From an uncultured bacterium (GTDB taxonomy: Bacteria > Patescibacteriota > Minisyncoccia > Phycocordibacterales > Phycocordibacteraceae): DNA of 18,628 bases. Below the pieces are notes generated by a model. The model was not told the DNA's origin and searched no databases. It was given only the letters and a program-made list of their open reading frames with translations. Below are positions 14,429-18,628 of the stretch, piece after piece. Numbering within the stretch: the first letter of the stretch is position 1; each line of letters starts with the position of its first letter. The position numbers were made by a program, and so were the translations under genes. Where the stretch lies: assembly GCA_943914435.1 (NCBI GenBank), contig CALUBY010000009.1, positions 1 to 18,628 on the forward strand, written 5' to 3'.

Positions 14429-14464
14429 GAATAGAACCTCGAACCTCAGTTCGGGGTTTTATTC
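14429..14464 (+). terminator. Intrinsic terminator after the small exported protein gene
   Basis: A 16-bp stem with two G-T pairs (14429-14444 with 14449-14464) closes the four-base loop CTCA. The 3' arm contains GGGGTTTTATT, and the 5' arm is preceded by an A run, so it may work in both directions. It lies 17 bases after the stop codon. Confidence 0.8.
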
Positions 14465-14533
14465 TATCCAGATGTGACAGGTGTCGTCTTCATGAAGATT
14501 ACACTATAAAAATTCTACGCGTCCAGAGTACTC

Positions 14534-14542
14534 TGCTATACT
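14534..14542 (+). promoter_or_regulatory. Extended -10 promoter (TGCTATACT) of the exported two-domain protein gene
   Basis: TATACT at 14537-14542, preceded by TGC, ends six bases before the ATG at 14549. It is identical in nine bases to the element before the M23 gene. No clear -35 is visible. The spacing implies a leaderless message. Confidence 0.55.
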
Positions 14543-14548
14543 AGAGGC

Positions 14549-15400
14549 ATGACTATGACCAACCACCTCACTCGTCCTGCACTTTTTCTTTTACTTGCTA
14601 TCAGTGCCATGGGCTTCATGCCCGCTTTCGCGCACGCAGCGGACGCTGCACCAGAATGCGTGCTCATTGCAAGCACGCCTCGTGGGTACGAAGTGTTCTC
14701 GGGTGAGAAAGATATTGAGATACACGCAGCTGAGCGCGTGATTCTCGCCTGGATAGGAATAGACTCGACGATGGCTGAGGACCGCACCGGTAAAGGTATT
14801 TCTCAAGTAGGACTTGAAGTCTTCAACGCAACCGGGAGCGGTGATTTCTCTTACACATTCAGCAATGATCGAGGCACCGTAACCTGTACGGCAAACCTTC
14901 AAATGAAGAGTGTTGACGCACCGACAACCAAACCCGTAACAGTGGATACGAAAGGAAGCAGCATAGTGGTCTCTGATATTCCGCTTCTTTCTGGAGGAGT
15001 TGCAACCGCAGGCATGAGTATTCCCGTTACCTACGTAAAGGTTCAAAACACGAGTACTGCCTATGCAGCCATCAAGGGATTCACCCTTACACAGAACGGC
15101 ACCGCAGACACCGACAGCATTATTGGATTTACGACGAGCGATAACCAAGGAGGATCTCGTACAACCACGGGTGGTATGGAGGGCGATGTGCCGTTTGATG
15201 GTAATGAAGTGTATGTGCCTCTTGAGACCACCCTCGCCCCAGGCGAATTCCGCATCTACACCCTCAAGGCAATTCTGACTCGTGCGTCTACCGGTGAACA
15301 GGGAAGGACTATCGCCCTTAACCTCTCAGGTGTTGATACCACCGCACGAATTAATGGTGCGTTCCCGATACGCGGAACCACCTGGACGCTCGGATTCTAA
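14549..15400 (+). CDS. Exported two-domain beta-rich surface protein, unknown function
   Basis: This 283-residue precursor has a signal peptide ending AFAHA (residue 30); the ATG at 14555 is an equally good start. The first mature domain (about 31-120) looks Ig-like, with cysteines C37 and C113 placed to form a disulfide, and with alternating strands. After a Thr/Pro-rich linker, the second domain (about 138-283) contains IPLLSGGVATAGMSIPVTYVKVQN and GFTLTQNGTADTDSIIGFTTSDNQGG. I associate this pattern with cell-surface and peptidoglycan-associated proteins of Parcubacteria; that is a recollection, not a search result. There is no membrane anchor or sorting signal. It has its own promoter and no partner gene. 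A structural or adhesive surface role is plausible but unproven. Confidence 0.75.
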   Translation: MTMTNHLTRPALFLLLAISAMGFMPAFAHAADAAPECVLIASTPRGYEVFSGEKDIEIHAAERVILAWIGIDSTMAEDRTGKGISQVGLEVFNATGSGDFSYTFSNDRGTVTCTANLQMKSVDAPTTKPVTVDTKGSSIVVSDIPLLSGGVATAGMSIPVTYVKVQNTSTAYAAIKGFTLTQNGTADTDSIIGFTTSDNQGGSRTTTGGMEGDVPFDGNEVYVPLETTLAPGEFRIYTLKAILTRASTGEQGRTIALNLSGVDTTARINGAFPIRGTTWTLGF

Positions 15401-15427
15401 AGCACTCGCACAAGAAGCGGTTTGCGG

Positions 15428-15433
15428 TAGAAT
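15428..15433 (+). promoter_or_regulatory. Putative -10 element (TAGAAT) of trhO
   Basis: TAGAAT ends nine bases before the ATG at 15443. The in-frame ATG at 15434 directly abuts the hexamer, so it would lie upstream of the expected transcript start. This supports the start at 15443. Confidence 0.45.
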
Positions 15434-15442
15434 ATGGGCCAT

Positions 15443-16309
15443 ATGACCCTAGCAACCGCTACCGGCACCCAAATACTGCTTTTCTATAAGTACGTCACCG
15501 TCGAGGACCCCGAAGCACTCGCGGCCTGGTTTCGTTCGCGTGCGCACGCGCACCATCTGCACGGACGCGTCCTTGTCGCAGAAGAAGGTATTAACGGCAC
15601 TCTTGAGGGTGCCGTCGAGAACACTGAGGCATTTGCCGAAGAACTCCTCGAAGATTCTCGTTTTAGTGACGTAAGCATAAAGCGCAGTAGTGGAACCGGA
15701 TCTGCCTTCCCAAAACTCTCCGTTAAAGTGCGCGAAGAAATTGTAGGCACCAAGTTTCCAAAACACATAGACCCGAGGAAGCGCACCGCCGCACGCCTTG
15801 CACCAGAAGATCTCCGCAACTGGTTTGAAGAAGGGAAGGATTTTGTCATTGTTGATATGCGAAACGACTACGAGTATCAATCGGGTCATTTCAAAGGTTC
15901 TATAAATCCTGGACTTGAAAACTCGCGTGACTTACCCAAGGCGCTTCCAAAACTTGTAGATCTTAAAGACAAGACGGTCCTCACGGTCTGCACCGGCGGT
16001 GTTCGCTGCGAGAAAATGTCGGCTCTTCTTCTTGAAGAAGGATTCAGTGATGTGTACCAACTTGAAGACGGTATGCACGGCTATATGCAGAAGTACCCAG
16101 GACTCGACTTTGAAGGAGCACTCTACACGTTTGACGAGCGTAAGACGATGGATTTTGGAGGAGACAGAAGCATTATTGGCCGATGCCATCTCTGCCAAGC
16201 ACCGACGGAAAAATATGTGAACTGTGCAAATGATTTCTGTCACTTCCACTTTCTTGTATGCGAAGGCTGTTCTGGTTCTCGTAGCGTCTTCTGTTCAAGA
16301 GACTGCTAG
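15443..16309 (+). CDS. trhO: tRNA uridine(34) hydroxylase (TrhO, rhodanese family)
   Basis: TrhO hydroxylates U34 in the anticodon of certain tRNAs to 5-hydroxyuridine, an oxygen-dependent step. The 288-residue protein has the N-terminal domain (FYKYVTVEDPEALAAWF, GRVLVAEEGINGTLEG), then a rhodanese domain (about 115-225) with the active-site loop CTGGVRCEK, where C183 is the conserved cysteine. The C-terminus carries a cysteine cluster (CHLC ... NC ... FCHFH ... CEGC ... FCSRDC), as in the longer TrhO forms, probably binding zinc. I chose ATG 15443 over 15434 because of the promoter spacing. The gene is separated from both neighbours and seems monocistronic. Confidence 0.92.
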   Translation: MTLATATGTQILLFYKYVTVEDPEALAAWFRSRAHAHHLHGRVLVAEEGINGTLEGAVENTEAFAEELLEDSRFSDVSIKRSSGTGSAFPKLSVKVREEIVGTKFPKHIDPRKRTAARLAPEDLRNWFEEGKDFVIVDMRNDYEYQSGHFKGSINPGLENSRDLPKALPKLVDLKDKTVLTVCTGGVRCEKMSALLLEEGFSDVYQLEDGMHGYMQKYPGLDFEGALYTFDERKTMDFGGDRSIIGRCHLCQAPTEKYVNCANDFCHFHFLVCEGCSGSRSVFCSRDC

Positions 16310-16377
16310 CCTTTCGAGCGAATTCCAGATTCATCCGCAAGGACGCTGTACACATGATTCCTTCATGAGCAGCGGGA

Positions 16378-16383
16378 TATAGT
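16378..16383 (+). promoter_or_regulatory. Putative -10 element (TATAGT) of the PEBP-family gene
   Basis: TATAGT in the 80-base gap ends six bases before the ATG at 16390, with no Shine-Dalgarno. The rest of the gap shows no clear terminator or -35. Confidence 0.5.
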
Positions 16384-16389
16384 GAATAC

Positions 16390-16971
16390 ATGAAAGAACA
16401 ACGAGTAGGTCTTGGACTGTTGCTTATTGGGTTTGTTTGCATCATGGGGTTCGCTGCCGTAACCGCCTACAATGATATGAATAATGAAACCACTAGTCTC
16501 TTTAGTATCACGAGCAGTTCTTTTGGGGACGGGGAACGAATGCCCCAGTCGTATTCCTGCGATGTTGAGGATCCCGTCTCGCCTCCTCTCACGTTTGAGA
16601 ACATTCCTGAGGGCACGGTCTCACTCGCCCTTATCGCTGTTGACCCGGACGTACCAACAGAACTTCGTCCCGAAGGCGAGTTCGACCACTGGGTACTCTT
16701 TAATATTCCCGCGAACATAGAGGGGATTGAAGAGGGTGAGACTGCAGGTATCCTAGGGGCAAACACCCGAGGAGAAACGACGTACGCTGCGGCGTGTCCG
16801 CCCCGCGAATACGAACCAACAGAGCACCGATACCTCTTTACCTTGTACGCCCTCGACACCGAGCTTTCCCTCGAGGAGGGCGCCACACGCAACGAGGTGC
16901 TTACGGTGAGTGAGGGACACATTATTGCCGAAGCAACGCTTACGGGCCGTTATGAGCGCGTGATAGAATAA
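16390..16971 (+). CDS. Membrane-anchored PEBP-family protein (YbhB/YbcL type)
   Basis: The 193-residue protein has a hydrophobic N-terminal anchor or uncleaved signal (about residues 7-26), followed by a phosphatidylethanolamine-binding-protein fold on the outside of the membrane. Ligand-site motifs are D85-P-D87-V-P, D99-H100-W101 followed by VLFNIP, and C136-P-P with the later TEHRYLFTLYALD. These match bacterial YbhB/YbcL proteins, whose ligand and role are not known. Bacterial members are often cytoplasmic or periplasmic; the anchor here indicates the envelope. Its last codons overlap the promoter of the LapA-domain gene, which begins seven bases later. Confidence 0.9.
   Translation: MKEQRVGLGLLLIGFVCIMGFAAVTAYNDMNNETTSLFSITSSSFGDGERMPQSYSCDVEDPVSPPLTFENIPEGTVSLALIAVDPDVPTELRPEGEFDHWVLFNIPANIEGIEEGETAGILGANTRGETTYAAACPPREYEPTEHRYLFTLYALDTELSLEEGATRNEVLTVSEGHIIAEATLTGRYERVIE
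16961..16969 (+). promoter_or_regulatory. Extended -10 promoter (TGATAGAAT) of the LapA-domain gene
   Basis: TGA-TAGAAT overlaps the end of the PEBP gene and its T is the first base of that gene's stop codon. It ends nine bases before the ATG at 16979. The same nine bases precede the GerMN-like gene. Confidence 0.45.
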
Positions 16972-16978
16972 CCCGTAT

Positions 16979-17311
16979 ATGATTCTTCCTCTTATCCTCG
17001 GATTCCTCCTCGGTGCGGCCGCCATTCTCTTTGCTCTTCAGAACACCGCCGTCGTTGCTCTCTCGTTTCTTGGGTGGCAGTTTGAGAGCTCGCTCGCGCT
17101 TCTCATTCTTATGGCCTTCGCCATGGGCGTTACCGTGAGTCTTCTTGTTTCTATTCCTTCCGCTGTTAAGGACAGTCTTAGGATTATGAGTCTCAAGAAA
17201 GAGAACAAAATTCTTGCAGAGAAGCTAACCAAAGAACAGAACACCCCGACTACCGTCGTTCAGCACATTGAAGAGCCTGTGTCTCCGGTGCTTGATATCC
17301 GCAACTCCTAG
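16979..17311 (+). CDS. LapA-domain (DUF1049) membrane protein
   Basis: This 110-residue protein has two membrane segments (about residues 2-21 and 36-60) and a cytoplasmic tail. It fits the LapA/DUF1049 pattern: a first helix ending FALQNTAVVALSFLGW and a second helix LALLILMAFAMGV. The tail contains a Lys/Glu-rich helix (LKKENKILAEKLTKEQ) likely to form a short coiled coil, then a disordered end. In E. coli LapA/LapB take part in control of lipopolysaccharide synthesis, but the domain is widespread in bacteria without LPS, so that role should not be carried over. Neighbours are the PEBP gene (seven bases upstream) and msrA. Confidence 0.82.
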   Translation: MILPLILGFLLGAAAILFALQNTAVVALSFLGWQFESSLALLILMAFAMGVTVSLLVSIPSAVKDSLRIMSLKKENKILAEKLTKEQNTPTTVVQHIEEPVSPVLDIRNS

Positions 17312-17318
17312 CGCCTGG

Positions 17319-17343
17319 TGTTCCGTGCCCTTTACGCGGGACA
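17319..17343 (+). other. Possible hairpin after the LapA-domain gene
   Basis: TGTTCCGTG (17319-17327) can pair with CGCGGGACA (17335-17343), with two G-T pairs, around a seven-base loop. The nearest T run (17361-17365) is too far downstream for a standard intrinsic terminator. Confidence 0.3.
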
Positions 17344-17369
17344 GGTAAGGACCGGTTTCATTTTTCGTC

Positions 17370-17375
17370 TATACT
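17370..17375 (+). promoter_or_regulatory. -10 element (TATACT) of msrA
   Basis: TATACT ends seven bases before the msrA ATG at 17383. No Shine-Dalgarno is present. The T-rich stretch just upstream (17356-17365) is not a recognisable -35. Confidence 0.55.
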
Positions 17376-17382
17376 GGTACCT

Positions 17383-17871
17383 ATGATTAAGAAAGCCTAT
17401 ATTGCAGGCGGGTGTTTTTGGGGACTTGAGGAATTGGTTCGTCAGCAAAAAGGCGTCATTGCCACCGATGCCGGATATACCGGAGGCGAGAATGAGAATC
17501 CAACCTACGAAAATCATCCTGGTCACGCCGAGGCGCTCGTTGTAGAGTACGACCCAGAGGTACTCGACTACAAGCACCTCCTTGATTTCTTCTTTCAAAT
17601 TCATAATCCGACCACTCGCAACCAGCAGGGCAATGACGTGGGAACATCCTACCGGTCTGCCATCTTCTACCAAGACGAGGAGGAGCGGAGGGTAGCTGAG
17701 GAGATGATTGCCATCGTGAATGATTCAAAACGATGGAAAGATCCTGTCGTAACCACTCTTGAGCCCTTCACCACGTTCTACAAAGCGGAGGAACACCACC
17801 AAGACTACCTTCAGAAAAACCCTGGCGGATATACCTGCCACGCACACTACGTTGATAGCTACCTAACCTAA
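17383..17871 (+). CDS. msrA: Peptide methionine-S-sulfoxide reductase MsrA
   Basis: MsrA reduces methionine-S-sulfoxide in oxidised proteins. The 162-residue protein is of normal length for a single-domain MsrA. The catalytic motif is GGCFWG with C11. Other signatures are GYTGGENENPTYE, HAEALVVEYDPE, and DVGTSYRSAIFY. Near the C-terminus, GGYTCHAHY contains one further cysteine that could resolve the sulfenic acid or simply be free. No signal peptide is seen, so it acts in the cytoplasm. MsrB is not in the window. The Gmad2 gene starts five bases after its stop. Confidence 0.95.
   Translation: MIKKAYIAGGCFWGLEELVRQQKGVIATDAGYTGGENENPTYENHPGHAEALVVEYDPEVLDYKHLLDFFFQIHNPTTRNQQGNDVGTSYRSAIFYQDEEERRVAEEMIAIVNDSKRWKDPVVTTLEPFTTFYKAEEHHQDYLQKNPGGYTCHAHYVDSYLT
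17864..17869 (+). promoter_or_regulatory. Weak possible -10 element (TAACCT) of the Gmad2 gene
   Basis: TAACCT at the end of msrA ends seven bases before the ATG at 17877, the spacing seen elsewhere. The match is poor, and read-through from msrA is at least as likely. Confidence 0.2.
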
Positions 17872-17876
17872 CCACC

Positions 17877-18470
17877 ATGATTCGAGCTAAAACATTCTTT
17901 CTTACTCTCATATTCCTCGCCGTTATTGTGGCGGGAGCCTCAGGCATATACTTCTCAACACGTACCGCAGAGGCACCTGCTCCTGCCCCTGAGGTTCTCT
18001 CCTTTGAGGACTGTGAAGCAGCGGGATATCCCGTTATGGAAAGCTTCCCGCGCCAGTGTGCGACCCCTGACGGACGTAGCTACACTGAGGAACTCACCCC
18101 TACTCAGCTTGATGCGCTCATAACCTATAACAACGCCTCGAGTGAGCTCATTACCGTATCAAACCCAACACCAAACAGTGTTACCGGAAAGGAGTTCACC
18201 GTGATGGGAGAGGCACGCGGCCCTTGGTACTTTGAAGCGTCGTTCCCTATAGAAGTGCGCAGTGCTACGGGCACCGTTATTGCAACCGGTATTGGTCAAC
18301 CGATCGGCGGGGCTGACTGGATGACGGAAGAGTTTGTGCCGTTCTCTGCAGAAATTGAGGTTCCTGAGTCCTATATTGGAGAAGCAACTCTTGTGCTCAT
18401 GAACGACAATCCGTCAGGTCTTCCTGAAAACGCACGTTCGGTATCCATTCCGTTTACGATTGAGTATTAA
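17877..18470 (+). CDS. Gmad2 immunoglobulin-like domain protein, membrane-anchored
   Basis: This 197-residue envelope protein has one N-terminal membrane segment (about residues 8-27), an Ala/Pro linker (31-39), a small two-cysteine segment FEDCEAAGYPVMESFPRQC (C46, C61), and a C-terminal beta domain (about 88-197). The last contains ITVSNPTPNSVTGKEFTVMGEARGPWYFEASFPIEV and WMTEEFVPFSAEI, which fit Gmad2, the Ig-like domain associated with spore germination protein GerM. A sporulation role is not implied. The two-cysteine segment looks like a separate small module that I have seen associated with such proteins, from memory only. It follows msrA by five bases and ends before a strong terminator. 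Confidence 0.85.
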   Translation: MIRAKTFFLTLIFLAVIVAGASGIYFSTRTAEAPAPAPEVLSFEDCEAAGYPVMESFPRQCATPDGRSYTEELTPTQLDALITYNNASSELITVSNPTPNSVTGKEFTVMGEARGPWYFEASFPIEVRSATGTVIATGIGQPIGGADWMTEEFVPFSAEIEVPESYIGEATLVLMNDNPSGLPENARSVSIPFTIEY

Positions 18471-18487
18471 GAGATCGTATACGAGCG

Positions 18488-18520
18488 AAGAAAGGGACTG
18501 CGCAACGCAGTCCCTTTCTT
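18488..18520. terminator. Strong intrinsic terminator after the Gmad2 gene
   Basis: A perfect 15-bp stem (18488-18502 with 18506-18520) closes the loop CAA. The 3' arm ends CCCTTTCTT and is followed by ATT. The AAGAAA on the 5' arm would let it work on the other strand too. Confidence 0.85.
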
Positions 18521-18568
18521 ATTAAACAGCGCGACATCCACTATTACTAAAGATGTGTATGTTGTGTG

Positions 18569-18584
18569 GAAAAGTAGAAAAGTA
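18569..18584 (+). repeat. Tandem duplicate of GAAAAGTA
   Basis: Two perfect copies of the eight-base unit lie head to tail, followed by another G, about 29 bases before the -10 element of the next gene. It could be an operator or an A-rich upstream element; chance is possible. Confidence 0.4.
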
Positions 18585-18609
18585 GTGTATTCCGCGTTCT
18601 AAGGCACGG

Positions 18610-18618
18610 TGATAGGAT
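18610..18618 (+). promoter_or_regulatory. Extended -10 promoter (TGATAGGAT) of the next gene
   Basis: TGA-TAGGAT ends six bases before an ATG at 18625. It is one base different from the TGATAGAAT elements at the GerMN-like and LapA-domain genes. Confidence 0.4.
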
Positions 18619-18624
18619 ACATGT

Positions 18625-18628
18625 ATGG
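18625..18628 (+). CDS. Probable first codon of a further gene
   Basis: Only ATGG is visible. The call rests on its position six bases after an extended -10 element and after a strong terminator. The ATG at 18621 is too close to the hexamer. Nothing can be said of the product. Confidence 0.25.

Noticed and set aside
15434..15442. trhO start at ATG 15434
   Set aside because: It touches the TAGAAT hexamer, so a transcript from that promoter would not include it. The ATG at 15443 fits the spacing.
14071..16369. TTCATGA-like palindrome before several exported-protein genes (14074, 14098, 14488, 16361)
   Set aside because: It seemed a shared operator, but TCATGA occurs about a dozen times in the window, also inside genes, and its distance to the starts is inconsistent.
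18565..18573. Single DnaA-box-like site (TGTGGAAAA) near the right edge
   Set aside because: About one such degenerate 9-mer is expected by chance in this length, and there is no cluster of boxes or AT-rich unwinding region.
1..18628. tRNA, rRNA, CRISPR, insertion sequence or prophage
   Set aside because: All gaps are 160 bases or less, and none showed a cloverleaf, repeat-spacer pattern, transposase or terminal inverted repeats.

Overview
The window looks like chromosome from a member of the Patescibacteria (Candidate Phyla Radiation), probably a Parcubacteria/Kaiserbacteria-type lineage. That is an inference from gene content: short tightly packed genes, compact housekeeping enzymes, a type IV pilin, and several small exported proteins of kinds I associate with this group (GerMN-like, Gmad2, a short 'TYAYVN' exported protein). 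No rRNA or marker phylogeny is present to prove it. The standard bacterial code fits, because TGA ends both scpB and the NTPase gene. Coding density is very high and no gene-free stretch exceeds about 160 bases. I see no tRNA, rRNA, CRISPR array, insertion sequence or prophage.

Region 1 (1-5673) holds the 3' part of a bacterial-type aspS that appears to lack the GAD insertion domain. It is followed by an M17 leucyl aminopeptidase (pepA), then scpA, an opposite-strand uppP, scpB, and a penicillin-binding D-Ala-D-Ala carboxypeptidase. ScpA and ScpB are the kleisin and winged-helix partners of SMC in chromosome segregation.

Region 2 (5680-12928) is a reduced division/cell-wall type cluster: mraY, an inosine/xanthosine triphosphatase, ftsW, a type IV pilin, murG, gltX, and a secreted coiled-coil M23 peptidase of EnvC type. 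With uppP and the carboxypeptidase, the window covers much of the lipid-carrier part of peptidoglycan synthesis: MraY makes lipid I, MurG makes lipid II, FtsW polymerises it, UppP recycles the carrier, and the carboxypeptidase and M23 protein trim the wall. No Mur ligase, ftsQ, ftsA or ftsZ is here.

Region 3 (12929-18628) holds small genes, mostly monocistronic in appearance, several bounded by hairpin terminators. They encode a GerMN-like membrane protein (minus strand), a tiny membrane protein, a DUF3467 protein, a 77-residue exported protein, an exported two-domain surface protein, the tRNA hydroxylase TrhO, a membrane-anchored PEBP-family protein, a LapA-domain protein, MsrA, and a Gmad2-domain protein. 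The last bases carry a terminator and the promoter and start codon of a further gene.

The most striking feature of the whole window is regulatory. A -10-like hexamer (TATACT, TAGAAT, TATAGT, TATATT or similar) lies only 6-9 bases before the start codon of most genes, usually without a Shine-Dalgarno sequence and often without a recognisable -35. This suggests widespread leaderless transcription from gene-by-gene promoters, even inside apparently operon-like runs.
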